This document shows, piece after piece, positions 19,572 through 30,076 of a DNA stretch of 64,000 nucleotides. The stretch is from Hyphomicrobiales bacterium (GTDB taxonomy: Bacteria > Pseudomonadota > Alphaproteobacteria > Rhizobiales > NORP267). The position numbers and the translations under genes were made by a program. The notes beneath the pieces are model-generated. The model saw only the letters and a list, made by a program, of their open reading frames with translations, was not told where the DNA came from and searched no databases. Location: positions 1 to 64,000 of the forward strand of contig JAJFHA010000022.1 of the NCBI GenBank assembly GCA_021775875.1. Reading direction: 5' to 3'. How positions within the stretch are numbered: position 1 is the stretch's first letter; every line of letters starts with the position of its first letter.

Positions 19572-20462
19572 ATGGATTGGGACAAGATCAAGGTTTTTCA
19601 CGCCGCCGCGTTGGCTGGCAGCTTCACAGCCGCGGGCAGCGAACTTGATTTGAGCCAGTCTGCCGTCAGCAGACAGGTCAGTAGCCTTGAAGAAGATCTG
19701 AAGGTATCACTGTTTCATCGCCATGCCCGAGGATTATTGTTGACGGAACAAGGCGAGCGATTACTGAAAACCGCGCACGAGGTTTTTGTCAAATTACAGG
19801 CCGCCGAAGCCCGCCTCACCGACGCGAAAGAAAAGCCGTCTGGCGATTTGCGGGTGACAACCACGGTCGGGCTTGGAACCAGTTGGCTCACCCCCCGGAT
19901 CAAGGAATTCATCGAGCTCTACCCGGATATTAATCTGAAATTGATGCTCCACGACAATCAGCTTGATATCGGAATGCGCCAGGCCGATGTGGCAATCTGG
20001 CTCAGGGCGCCAACCCAGCCTGATCTGATCCAGCGGAAAATGTTCACCGTACATTTTCATATCTATGCTTCCCCTGATTATTTGAAGACTTACGGGCAGC
20101 CCAAAGATGTTGAAGAACTGAATGATCACAAGATCATTCAGTTTGATCACCCCGATCCAAATTACCTTGGCGAAGTCAATTGGCTATCATCTGTCGGGCG
20201 TAGTTCCGACAACCCACGCCCACCGGTATTGAGCATGAATAATATCCATGGCCTGCGCCGGGCCGCCGAACAGGGCATTGGCCTCGCCATTTTGCCGGAT
20301 TATCTGATCTCGCCGGAATCGCCATTGGTGCGGCTGATGCAAGATGCAGAAATTCCCACTTTTGATACCTATCTGGCGTACCCAGAGGAATTGCGTGATT
20401 CGAAACGGGTGAATGTTTTCCGCGATTTTTTGGTCAGTCAGTCACGAAACTGGAAATTCTGA
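19572..20462 (+). CDS. lsrB: LysR-type regulator of the LsrB/VtlR group
   Basis: A 296-residue LysR regulator with an N-terminal winged helix (FTAAGSELDLSQSAVSRQVS) and a substrate-binding effector domain. The opening MDWDKIKVFHAAALAGSF, the HRHARGLLLTEQGERLL segment and SGDLRVTTTVGLGTSWL closely follow what I remember of Sinorhizobium LsrB / Brucella VtlR. In those genomes it also sits beside trxB and next to the AbcR small RNAs. The same arrangement here (trxB, lsrB, structured RNA at 20652) supports the assignment. It likely controls redox, envelope or transport genes and perhaps the small RNA. Confidence 0.85.
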   Translation: MDWDKIKVFHAAALAGSFTAAGSELDLSQSAVSRQVSSLEEDLKVSLFHRHARGLLLTEQGERLLKTAHEVFVKLQAAEARLTDAKEKPSGDLRVTTTVGLGTSWLTPRIKEFIELYPDINLKLMLHDNQLDIGMRQADVAIWLRAPTQPDLIQRKMFTVHFHIYASPDYLKTYGQPKDVEELNDHKIIQFDHPDPNYLGEVNWLSSVGRSSDNPRPPVLSMNNIHGLRRAAEQGIGLAILPDYLISPESPLVRLMQDAEIPTFDTYLAYPEELRDSKRVNVFRDFLVSQSRNWKF

Positions 20463-20574
20463 CCTCGTACTTTCCCATTACGGAAACTTCAAATATTTGA
20501 TTTTGCGGGTGTTTTTGCCTTCGACCAAAATCAGATCGTAAAACTGCGTGTAAAAACTTGACAATACAACTCTA

Positions 20575-20596
20575 AGTCATGCAGTTTTGCATGACT
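20575..20596. promoter_or_regulatory. Perfect 9-bp inverted repeat upstream of the small RNA
   Basis: AGTCATGCA and TGCATGACT are separated by GTTT. The dyad lies between the lsrB stop and the proposed small-RNA promoter. It may be an operator, possibly for LsrB itself; binding is inferred only. Confidence 0.5.
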
Positions 20597-20651
20597 GCCA
20601 TGCGGCGATCGTGGTTGTTCAAAGCCGTTGTGCAGCGCATATAAAGGTCAA

Positions 20652-20802
20652 CTGGAGTTCGTAGAAGGGTATGGTTCCTCCCTCCCTCTATTCCCTTCTT
20701 CGGCGATTTGGACAAAGTTAGTAACCGAGGTTCAATCGCGACGCGCTTCCCCTCAAGCGCGTTTCTAGTAACTGCCGGGCTCCTAAGGGAGCCCGGCTTT
20801 TT
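20652..20802 (+). ncRNA. AbcR-like small RNA with anti-Shine-Dalgarno loops
   Basis: Three hairpins follow each other. Hairpin 1 (20663-20699) has stem AGAAGGG/CCCTTCT and a loop containing CCTCCCTCCCTC. Hairpin 2 (20741-20762) has stem ACGCGCTT/AAGCGCGT and loop CCCCTC. Hairpin 3 is a strong terminator. C-rich loops that can pair with Shine-Dalgarno sequences are typical of trans-acting alphaproteobacterial sRNAs. The position right after trxB-lsrB matches the AbcR (alpha-r15) locus as I recall it. A TATAAA at 20640-20645 is a plausible -10. No open frame of note is present. The exact 5' end is a guess. Confidence 0.7.
20774..20802 (+). terminator. Rho-independent terminator of the small RNA
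   Basis: A 10-bp perfect stem (GCCGGGCTCC/GGAGCCCGGC) with a TAAG loop is followed by TTTTT. It points along the plus strand, so it ends the small RNA and not the converging msrP gene. Confidence 0.9.
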
Positions 20803-20836
20803 ATTATCTCACTGCAAGAATTCAGAGCTTGTGTGC

Positions 20837-21811
20837 TTATGCGTAGAGGCGCTCACCTTCCATATTTTTATATAGATCAGCAACCTGCTCGCCATAGCCG
20901 TTATAAATCACGGTCGGGATCGTCCGGTTTTCTCCAAGCACTCGTTCGTTCGCCTGGCTCCAGCGGGGATGCGGCACCTCAGGATTTACGTTTGCCCAAA
21001 ACCCGTATTCGCTGGCATTCAATTGTTCCCAGAAGCTGATCGGCCGCTCGCTGGTGAATGTGATCCGGACAATCGACTTGATCGATTTGAAGCCGTATTT
21101 CCACGGCACCGCGAGCCGCAATGGCGCACCAAATTGCTTGGCGGCTGGCTGGCCATACGCGCCGGTAACCATGAAGGCCAGTTCATTGGTGGCTTCCTCA
21201 ATCGTCAACCCTTCCGTATAAGGCCAGGGATACCAGAACTGGCGCTGGCCTGATGCCACACTGCTATCCTGGAAAGTTTGCATGACCACATATTTGGTGC
21301 TTGATAATGGACGCGCATAATCCACCAGCCGGGCCAACGGAAAACCTGACCAGGGAATGGTCATCGACCAAGCTTCAACGCAGCGATGGCGGTAAAGCCG
21401 TTCTTCAACCCCCATGGCCCGGATCAGGGTATCGATATCAACTTCGCGCTCTTCTTCAACTTCACCGTCAAGGGTAACGGTCCAGGGCCTGGTCTGAAGC
21501 GCCTGGGCACGGTCTGAAATTTCCTTGTGAGAGCCGAATTCATAGAAATTGTTGTACCGGCTGTTGATATTCTCCGGCGTGAGGGCCCGTTCGATTTTGT
21601 AAAATTCGTTACGGTCAGCCGGGTAAAGGTCTGCCGTTGGATCCGCGTCGCCCTCTGCTCTGGCCGCGTTTACCAACCCACCGGTTCCAATTGCGCTGGC
21701 TGCAGCAATTGCCCCAGCACCCATCATAAATGAGCGCCTGTTCAAAAAAACCTTTTCGTCGGTCGCCATCCGCTCCGGTATTTCCCAACCGCGCAGCCGC
21801 TTGATCAACAT
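20837..21811 (-). CDS. msrP: Periplasmic methionine sulfoxide reductase catalytic subunit MsrP
   Basis: A 324-residue molybdopterin protein of the YedY/MsrP family. A twin-arginine signal (LNRRSFMMGAGAIAAASAIG, RR at 25-26) is followed by the sulfite-oxidase-type fold with the Mo-ligating Cys C144 in RHRCVEAWSM. The family repairs oxidised methionines in periplasmic proteins with electrons from MsrQ. No msrQ-like membrane gene is adjacent. The start at 21811 has GGAG upstream; the frame is open further upstream without similarity. Confidence 0.94.
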   Translation of the reverse strand: MLIKRLRGWEIPERMATDEKVFLNRRSFMMGAGAIAAASAIGTGGLVNAARAEGDADPTADLYPADRNEFYKIERALTPENINSRYNNFYEFGSHKEISDRAQALQTRPWTVTLDGEVEEEREVDIDTLIRAMGVEERLYRHRCVEAWSMTIPWSGFPLARLVDYARPLSSTKYVVMQTFQDSSVASGQRQFWYPWPYTEGLTIEEATNELAFMVTGAYGQPAAKQFGAPLRLAVPWKYGFKSIKSIVRITFTSERPISFWEQLNASEYGFWANVNPEVPHPRWSQANERVLGENRTIPTVIYNGYGEQVADLYKNMEGERLYA

Positions 21812-21950
21812 ATCTAACTCCAGTAACCGGGAATACCGGTCGGTTGCAGCCTGCCCAAGAGCCACAGCCGTTAGATAGGACGCAAACGGACAAGGTGCAA
21901 ATCACTGTTCCGCGAGCCCAGCTTTATTTATTCCGTATTAGCGTATGCGC

Positions 21951-24017
21951 TCAGGCGGCCTTGGCGGATTCTTCCGCCATGACCTGTTCGGCTAGTTTGC
22001 CTGTCAGTTCTGCCAAGTGATCAAAACTTTGCTCGAAGGATCCAACGCCAGCCGTCGCCGAGCGAATTTCAACGATCAGATCCAATACCTCTGATGCCGG
22101 CATATGGGCTTGCACACTATCCCATCCGGGCCAGCCTTCGCGCGCATCGAAACCCAGTAAATGCCCACGTCTTCCAGCAACAATGGCGTTGATCCTCGCT
22201 GTTGCATCATTCGGAATATGAACGGTGATATTCAGCACTGGTTCCAAAAGAACCGGGCTGCAATTTGGCAAGCCTTCAGAAATGGCAATACGCCCGGCTG
22301 TCTTGAATGCTTGTTCGGATGAATCTACCGCATGGTACGAGCCATCCGTTAACACCACAGCAAAATCAACGACCGGGAACCCCAATGGGCCAGAACTCAA
22401 ATATTCCTTGATCCCACGCTCTACCGCCGGGATATATTGCTTTGGTACAACGCCACCGGTAATGGTGTCGCTGAAATCAAACCCGCCCCCCCGGGGAAGC
22501 GGCTTGATATCCACCACAATATCTCCGAACTGGCCATGGCCACCTGATTGTTTCTTGTGGCGTCCTTGCTGGGTCGTACTCTTGCGAATGGTTTCCTTGT
22601 AGGCGACCCGCGCCTTGTGGGTTTCGGCATGCACCCCATATTTGCCCGTGAGCCGCTCAAGAGCTACCCGCAAATGCATATCGCCCTGGCCCCGCAGCAC
22701 CATTTCGTTGGTATCCTGACTATGCACCAGCGAGATGGAAGGATCTTCCTCGATGATTTTACCAATCGCCGCGGTCAATTTGACCTCGTCCTTGCGCTCG
22801 GTCGCCGTAATCGCCTGCTGATAGACCGGCGCCGGAATATTCAGGTCCACAAGCTGGGCGCTCTCGCCCTTGACTGCCCGCAGGGTTTCGCCTGTCACAA
22901 TATCACTGAGTCGACCAAGCGCGATGGTCTCGCCGGTTCCAGCCTTCTGCTGCTTGCTCGGGTCCTGCCCCATCAGGGAAAACAAACCCGCGATCCGGCT
23001 GCTCCGCCCTTTGGCGCCATAAAGCGTGTCACCATCATCAATCGCGCCAGACAGAACCCGCGACAAAGACAATTGCCCACCATGGGTCGTGTGAAACGTT
23101 TTGATGACCTGGACGATTGTGTCACCATTCTCCACACCGAGCCGTTTCACAGTATCGGAAATTCCGGGGGCCTCATGACGCAAAGCTTTCAAGAGGCGAA
23201 GGATACCGTTGCCATTCTCAGCCGATCCAAGCAGCACCGGTACAATCTCGCCAGCACTCAGTTCCGCAGACAGATCTTCAAAAACCTTGTCGCGCGGCGG
23301 CTCAATATCTTCGAGAAGCTGTTCCATCAACTCATCATCATAATCAGCGAGTTTTTCCAGCATCGTGAAGCGCGCTTCTTCCTGACGGGTTGATAATTGG
23401 TCTGGTACAGAAATCACTTCGCTCTCGGCATGTTCGCGGTACACAAAAGCCCGCTCCAGCGCCAGATCAACAAACCCGGTTGCGATTTCATTTTCCCAGA
23501 TCGGTATTTGGCGCAATACAAGCGGTTTGGCACTTGCCGGTTGCAAGATCTCCAGCATATCGCGAACACGGCTTTCGGCCTTGTCGATTTTATTGAGGAA
23601 CAGGAAATGCGGAATATTCTGCTCTTCCAGCTGCTTCAAAATAAGCTGCAAGGCCGGAATTTTCTTGTCGTCTGGCTCGCAAACCACAATTGCCGCATCC
23701 ACCGCCGGTAATACGGCAATTTGTTCGGCCTGAAATTCAATCGATCCCGGGCAATCTACAAAAGTATATTTATCACCGAGAAAATCACATGTGGCCACAT
23801 TCAGTTCCACACTCATGCCGTGCGCACGTGCTTCCGGCGATGCGTCTCCGAGGCTGGTTCCGTCTGCGACTTTGCCCTGGCGGTCAATCGCCCCGGTTCG
23901 CGCCAGAATAGCTTCCAGTAAGGTTGTTTTTCCGCTCAGATAAGGGCCCACAAGTGCAATGCACCTGGGCCCTGGTCCAGCGCCATCGTTAGTTCCTGAT
24001 TTTTCTGATTGTCCCAT
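21951..24017 (-). CDS. Elongation factor G-like GTPase
   Basis: A 688-residue five-domain EF-G-type protein. The P-loop is GPYLSGKTT (24-32) and G4 is NKID. Domains IV-V include GGHGQFGDIVVDIKPLPRGG and a C-terminal SFEQSFDHLAEL. In place of the universal switch II motif DTPGH it has DCPGS at 88-92, so the catalytic histidine is replaced by serine. Switch I also lacks the usual RGITI. It belongs to a divergent EF-G-like group found in many bacteria and is not the main FusA, which normally lies in the str operon. Function unknown. Confidence 0.85.
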   Translation of the reverse strand: MGQSEKSGTNDGAGPGPRCIALVGPYLSGKTTLLEAILARTGAIDRQGKVADGTSLGDASPEARAHGMSVELNVATCDFLGDKYTFVDCPGSIEFQAEQIAVLPAVDAAIVVCEPDDKKIPALQLILKQLEEQNIPHFLFLNKIDKAESRVRDMLEILQPASAKPLVLRQIPIWENEIATGFVDLALERAFVYREHAESEVISVPDQLSTRQEEARFTMLEKLADYDDELMEQLLEDIEPPRDKVFEDLSAELSAGEIVPVLLGSAENGNGILRLLKALRHEAPGISDTVKRLGVENGDTIVQVIKTFHTTHGGQLSLSRVLSGAIDDGDTLYGAKGRSSRIAGLFSLMGQDPSKQQKAGTGETIALGRLSDIVTGETLRAVKGESAQLVDLNIPAPVYQQAITATERKDEVKLTAAIGKIIEEDPSISLVHSQDTNEMVLRGQGDMHLRVALERLTGKYGVHAETHKARVAYKETIRKSTTQQGRHKKQSGGHGQFGDIVVDIKPLPRGGGFDFSDTITGGVVPKQYIPAVERGIKEYLSSGPLGFPVVDFAVVLTDGSYHAVDSSEQAFKTAGRIAISEGLPNCSPVLLEPVLNITVHIPNDATARINAIVAGRRGHLLGFDAREGWPGWDSVQAHMPASEVLDLIVEIRSATAGVGSFEQSFDHLAELTGKLAEQVMAEESAKAA

Positions 24018-24208
24018 GTTACATCTCCCCGTTCAATGGATCGGTACCCGACCCGGGGGATCCGATTGATCACATCGGGCCACGAAAGTATCGTCACGGG
24101 AATCTCGTTCAGATGCAAGAGCGGAATCAAAGATTCACAGCTCACGCGCAAAATAATGGCCGCAAACGTTATGAATCCTGATCAAAACCTGGATAAAGTT
24201 TTTTTGGT

Positions 24209-25453
<1,245 letters not shown>

Positions 25454-25598
25454 CTATGCCCGAGACGGAATGGTTGCAACAAGTTGATTGAGAAATCCGG
25501 AATTCAGGCTTGGACCCGGCCTCGATCCATCCCCGGCTGGAATAAGCATCCAGAATTGTATATAGCTTCCAATCGGACAATTTTTCAGGATCGAAATT

Positions 25599-26681
25599 AT
25601 GTCAAATACCGGCCTCACAATTCAGGGCATCAAGGCAATCCCGGTCCTCGCGCCGTTGATCCGGCCGATCACCACCGCCCACGCTTCGATTCCAGCCGCC
25701 CCCCTGATTCTCATAGATGTTATTTGCGACGAAGGTGTAGTCGGCCGCTCTTACATTTTTGGCTACACGCCGGTTAGCTTGCGCCCGCTTGTCGAGATCA
25801 TCACTAATCTGGGTGAAACCCTGCATGGCAAAAAGGTAGTTCCCTTCAAACTCAAACAGGAGATGGACAATACCTTCCGCCTGCTTGGCCGACAGGGCCT
25901 TCTCGGCATGGCGATGGCGGGCCTGGATATGGCTTTTTGGGACGCGCTTGGAAAAGCCGCAAACATGCCGGTCGCCAGACTGCTGGGCGGCACTGAAGAC
26001 CCGATACCCTGTTACGACAGTCACGGCGTTTTCAATGCCAAGACTTCCGTGAATGAATTGGAGCAATCGCTCCAGCTTGGCTTCAAAGCGGTAAAATTCA
26101 AGATCGGCGGGGACAAACTGCAGGCTGATATCGAGGCAGTGAAAGCTATCCGCGAAATCATCGGCACCGATATTCTTTTAATGATCGACTATAATCAATC
26201 GCTGGATGTGCCCGAAGCCGTAAGGCGCATCCGGCATTTATCGCAATACGATCTCCACTGGGTTGAAGAGCCGGTGCCTGCGGAAGACTTTGCCGGTCAT
26301 GCCGCAATTCGATCAGCCTCCGAGGTTGCCATCCAAACCGGAGAAAACTGGTGGTTCCCGGAAGATGCCGCCCGGGCCATTTCGGCAAAAGCCAGCGATT
26401 TCGCAATGCTCGACATTATGAAAATTGGTGGCGTCACCGGATGGACCCAGGCCGCCGCAATTGCGCACAGCGCCTCATTGCCGGTATCGAGCCATATCTT
26501 CATTGAGGCGAGCACGCACGTGATGGCGGTTACGCCTGGCGCACATTTGCTGGAATATCTGGATGTCGCCAGCGCAATTCTTGCTGATCCACTGGAGATT
26601 GAAGGCGGCACACTGGTCCCGAGAGGTCCGGGCCTGGGGATCAAATGGAATGCAAGTGCCGTTGAAAAATATACCGTTTGA
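25599..26681 (+). CDS. Mandelate racemase/muconate lactonizing family enzyme
   Basis: A 360-residue enolase-superfamily protein with the mandelate racemase catalytic set. It has the KFK pair (VKFKIG), metal ligands in DYNQ, VEEP and TGEN, and the Asp-His dyad in MLDIMKIGG and SSHIF. It abstracts a proton alpha to a carboxylate to make an enediolate; the substrate is probably a hydroxy acid or acid sugar, but unknown. It stands alone, without the transporters or dehydratases that often accompany catabolic family members. Confidence 0.88.
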   Translation: MSNTGLTIQGIKAIPVLAPLIRPITTAHASIPAAPLILIDVICDEGVVGRSYIFGYTPVSLRPLVEIITNLGETLHGKKVVPFKLKQEMDNTFRLLGRQGLLGMAMAGLDMAFWDALGKAANMPVARLLGGTEDPIPCYDSHGVFNAKTSVNELEQSLQLGFKAVKFKIGGDKLQADIEAVKAIREIIGTDILLMIDYNQSLDVPEAVRRIRHLSQYDLHWVEEPVPAEDFAGHAAIRSASEVAIQTGENWWFPEDAARAISAKASDFAMLDIMKIGGVTGWTQAAAIAHSASLPVSSHIFIEASTHVMAVTPGAHLLEYLDVASAILADPLEIEGGTLVPRGPGLGIKWNASAVEKYTV

Positions 26682-26791
26682 TTGTTGGCCCGGTATTGGC
26701 ACCCTTCTCTCACCTCGCACGACCTGCACATTGTAAACCAAACATAAATCGCATGTCGCTATGATTACGCCCATCAGAAGCGAGGGAAATC

Positions 26792-28009
26792 ATGCTGGCG
26801 ATACTGCGCGACGGGTCTTGGCTGACAGTTGAACGGCTGCGGGTTTATTCCTTGATGCTCGCGATTTTGCCGGTTCTGGCGCTACTGGCCTGGGTGTTTC
26901 TCTCAAGCAACGGGCTGGACCCTTATGGCCGCCCGGTCGGCACGGATTTCTCCAACGTCTATGCCGCCGGCCGCATGGTGCTGGATGGCAATGCGGTGGA
27001 AGCCTATGACCCGGCGCAACATTTCGCGGCCCAGCAAGCCGTCTTCAATGAAACTGACATTCCTTTTTATGGCTGGCATTATCCACCACCTTTTTTGGGC
27101 GTCGCGGCGCTACTGGCGCTCTTCCCGTATAGCCTGGCACTTTTTGTCTGGATGGGTGTGACGTTGCCTGCCTATTTGCTGGCAATCAGAAAAATCCTGC
27201 CCGGCAACGGCGTCATGCTCGCAGCCATCGCGTTCCCAGCTGTATTCATCAATCTCGGCCATGGCCAGAATGGATTTTTGACAGCCGCCTTGCTTGGCGG
27301 TGGATTGGCGATGCTGAACCCGCGCCCCTTCATTGCCGGCATCATGTTCGGCGCGTTGGCCTATAAGCCCCAGTTTGGAATATTCATTCCGCTGGTTCTG
27401 CTGGCGACGGGGCGATGGACTACGATTGTCGGCGCAACCCTGACCGTGCTGTCCATATTCGGCGCTGCGTGGCTCGGGTTTGGCACCGGCATTTATCAGG
27501 CGTTTCTGGAAAGCACGTCATTCACGCGGAAAATCGTGCTGGAGGCAGGCACCACGGGCTGGGAGAAAGTCCAGAGCCTGTTTTCCGCCATCCGCCATTG
27601 GGGCGGCAGTGTCGAATTCGCCTACAGCCTGCAATTTGCCCTCGCGGCTTTGCTCGCAATCGCCCTGTTCAGGCTATGGCAATCTGATGCCAGCTTCCCG
27701 CTGAAAGCCGCAGGCCTGGCGACCGCATCGCTGCTCGCCACACCTTACGCGATGGATTACGACCTGATCGCACTCGCACCCGCAATCGCCTTTATGGTCG
27801 CCCATGGCCGTAACCACGGATTTATCGCATGGGAAAAATCCGGGCTGGCAGGAATCGCCATTTCACCGCTGGTCGCGCGCTCGGTTGCCGATATCACAAC
27901 AATCCCGCTTGGCTTTATAGCCATGGCCGGGTTGATGATATTGGTCATGCGACGCGCCCGCCACGATACGACTCTGGATCAAACATCCGACCGAATGGCA
28001 ATTGCCTAA
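26792..28009 (+). CDS. GT87-type (DUF2029) polyprenol-linked mannosyltransferase-like membrane protein
   Basis: A 405-residue protein with about ten hydrophobic helices. The periplasmic segment after the first helix contains GTDFSNVYAAGRMVLDGNAV and DIPFYGWHYPPPFLG, the pattern of GT-C glycosyltransferase family 87. Later features are KPQFGIFIPLVLLATGRW and TPYAMDYDLIALAPA. Family members transfer sugars from polyprenyl phosphate on the outer face of the inner membrane. No partner glycan genes are nearby, so the acceptor is unknown. Confidence 0.82.
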   Translation: MLAILRDGSWLTVERLRVYSLMLAILPVLALLAWVFLSSNGLDPYGRPVGTDFSNVYAAGRMVLDGNAVEAYDPAQHFAAQQAVFNETDIPFYGWHYPPPFLGVAALLALFPYSLALFVWMGVTLPAYLLAIRKILPGNGVMLAAIAFPAVFINLGHGQNGFLTAALLGGGLAMLNPRPFIAGIMFGALAYKPQFGIFIPLVLLATGRWTTIVGATLTVLSIFGAAWLGFGTGIYQAFLESTSFTRKIVLEAGTTGWEKVQSLFSAIRHWGGSVEFAYSLQFALAALLAIALFRLWQSDASFPLKAAGLATASLLATPYAMDYDLIALAPAIAFMVAHGRNHGFIAWEKSGLAGIAISPLVARSVADITTIPLGFIAMAGLMILVMRRARHDTTLDQTSDRMAIA

Positions 28010-28030
28010 TCTATCAGCAGGTGGCTGCTA

Positions 28031-28303
28031 TTAACCAACCCAGAACCGGCAATAGGCGTCGGCGCTGATATCGCCTTCTACAACCCGGCACGTGCCGCTA
28101 TCGGCCAGATACAGCCTGCAATTGTCGCAGCTCTTGTCACCATTCGGGCTTTCCTGATATTGGGCAGCCGATTTGGCGGTTTTGGCTTCCGCCCGGCGCA
28201 CCTGCGCCAATGTTCCGGCGACAAGGCCAATGCCCGCCAATCCAAGGAATCGTCGTCTGGAAACATCGCCAGCTAGGGTATTTGAAACTTTTGTTAGGGA
28301 CAT
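28031..28303 (-). CDS. High-potential iron-sulfur protein (HiPIP)
   Basis: A 90-residue exported protein. A twin-arginine signal (SRRRFLGLAGIGLVAGTLA) precedes a short mature domain with four cysteines in CDNCRLYLADSGTC and AYCRFWVG, the HiPIP cluster-binding pattern. HiPIPs carry one electron between periplasmic complexes, for example from cytochrome bc1 to a terminal oxidase or reaction centre. No photosynthesis genes are in the window, so a respiratory role is more likely. AGGAG lies upstream of the start. Confidence 0.9.
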   Translation of the reverse strand: MSLTKVSNTLAGDVSRRRFLGLAGIGLVAGTLAQVRRAEAKTAKSAAQYQESPNGDKSCDNCRLYLADSGTCRVVEGDISADAYCRFWVG

Positions 28304-28557
28304 ATCTTTCTCCTGATCGTGCCTGCCAAACAGACAATATTTGAATGATTCAAAGAAGTCATTTCACGAATAGGCGATAAAATCGTGATAGGGCACAGCA
28401 GGATCGAACAGATACGATACATTCGCCCCGGTTCAGGGTCATCTCTTGGGGAATCTAATTTTTTCATTGGACCCGCGAGCCCACACAAATGCCATGAATT
28501 TTGCGACATCGTCATGTCTGTAATGCGGACGGAGTGAACTTAGCAATCGGTGAGTTT

Positions 28558-29688
28558 CTAGCCCCAATTAAGTTTCTTCCGCAGATCGGAACTCACGCGG
28601 GATTTCGCCCATTCACGCCCCTCCAAGACGTCGAAGATATACAATAGGTCTTCTGTGAGGCTGATATATTCTGGGAGCTTTCCCTGAATTTCTTCTCCGC
28701 GATGCGCAAGCCGGTTTCTATCTGTTGTGAATTTGTCGGCCAATTTGAGCCAATTTTTTATGCTGTTCCAATGACCAATGTCCGAGTGGCCCTTATGAAT
28801 AAGCGGTATATAGTCCCTCAAGGTTTTGTATATTGGTGGGGATTGTGTCTGCATAAGCAGCCAAGCCGCACTCGGCGCTATTACCGAGATATGCTGCTTT
28901 AACCCTACCTCAAGAGCTGCGTATGCAATCATTAGGCCGCTTCGGTGGTTCTTATTCGCGATATTTTGCGCCTCACGCAATAGTTGGTGGGCTAATGGCT
29001 CATCCGCCGTTTGATCTTTCCACAATTCCGTGAATTCTCGGCAAACGTGTTCTGGCCACTTCAATCCCCGACTATCGCCCAGCACGACCTTGTTCATTTC
29101 TGATTTGGGACGTGGTGTATAGTGGTAGTATTCGTGTGTGGTTTTCCAATACAAAGATGAGGTGCTTGCATCGCCTGGATTTATCACCAATGTCTCATTC
29201 ATTGCTTCACGGACTATGTCGACCGGCCCAGGCACTTTTTGCTGCCAACGCAGCAATTGTAAAAACCGAATGAACTTTGTCTTGAGATATCGGTCAACAT
29301 CGCAACCAAATTCCTGAAGACCCTTGGGAATCATTTCCCAGGTTGGCATGTACCCTTCGGAAATTAGGCCAGTTGCATCAATTTTTTCCTCGCCGCCAAC
29401 ACAATACGGGAGTTCTTTTACCTCTCCAGACGCATTTAAATAACGCCTATCGATCAATGCTTCTACAAAATGGATATGATCAATAGGAACATCGCCAGAA
29501 GTTGTTACCCGGAATTCTAGATCACGGTGTCCGCTGCCCATTTTACCACTCTCTATGGTGGAGCGGATCACGATACGAAGGTCGCTATTTGGATCGGAAA
29601 ACGTAAGTCCCTCTGAACGAACTGGGTTGAAAACGTAGCCTCTCAGCTCCCCCTTCAACAAAAAATGCAGTTTACCGCTGGTACTCAT
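28558..29688 (-). CDS. Orphan protein with C-terminal HEPN-like motif
   Basis: A 376-residue protein I cannot assign to a family. The N-terminal 200 residues are mixed and beta-like. The C-terminal part is helical and holds R324-N-R-L-A-H329, an RxxxxH motif as in HEPN RNases, preceded by a helix (SGLMIAYAALEVGLKQHI) like the first helix of many HEPN domains. The layout (sensor-like N-terminus, HEPN C-terminus) resembles ApeA-like and abortive-infection proteins. The start at 29688 has AGGAG 8 bases upstream. It is alone between HiPIP and the sortase-target gene, in AT-richer DNA by eye. Confidence 0.7.
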   Translation of the reverse strand: MSTSGKLHFLLKGELRGYVFNPVRSEGLTFSDPNSDLRIVIRSTIESGKMGSGHRDLEFRVTTSGDVPIDHIHFVEALIDRRYLNASGEVKELPYCVGGEEKIDATGLISEGYMPTWEMIPKGLQEFGCDVDRYLKTKFIRFLQLLRWQQKVPGPVDIVREAMNETLVINPGDASTSSLYWKTTHEYYHYTPRPKSEMNKVVLGDSRGLKWPEHVCREFTELWKDQTADEPLAHQLLREAQNIANKNHRSGLMIAYAALEVGLKQHISVIAPSAAWLLMQTQSPPIYKTLRDYIPLIHKGHSDIGHWNSIKNWLKLADKFTTDRNRLAHRGEEIQGKLPEYISLTEDLLYIFDVLEGREWAKSRVSSDLRKKLNWG

Positions 29689-30076
29689 CTTTCTCACTCC
29701 TGAGACATGCCAAGGTCTAGTAGTATAACGGCGATCTTGTCGGCTTGAAATGGCTGACGAATGTCGCTTTGGGCTAGAAGCAGCCGAACCGATGCTTCAA
29801 AACCGTTTAGAGCGGATGCAATTGACCATCCGGTTTATTAGCGACATTTACCACGCCTCCGGTCCGGCAAACAAATTGCGCAACACGCTGGTGTCCAGTC
29901 GCGAACAGCAACACGGCTATAGCGGCATCGACTATTTAGCACGCAACGATGTTGCCTCTGCCTTAATTTGGTCAAGAAATCGCACCGGGATTTCCCCATT
30001 CGCGGCTCACCCGTGCCGTATTGCCCCCTTCCTATTCACTGACACAACAGAAATGCCAGCCAGATGAATTGGGACC
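29689..30076. other. Intergenic region with a doubtful ORF
   Basis: About 390 bases between the HEPN-motif gene and the sortase target. An open frame of 105 codons (29750-30067, plus) exists, but the product shows no recognisable fold, no export signal and no clear ribosome binding site. I treat it as probably non-coding. Promoters for both flanking divergent genes must be here. Confidence 0.4.

Noticed and set aside
20640-20802. Small RNA considered as SRP RNA or 6S RNA
   Set aside because: It lacks the SRP GGAA/AGCAG motif pair and does not form one long rod with a central bubble as 6S does.
29750-30067. 105-codon plus-strand frame upstream of the sortase target
   Set aside because: No ribosome binding site, no family resemblance, no signal or helix pattern; treated as non-coding.
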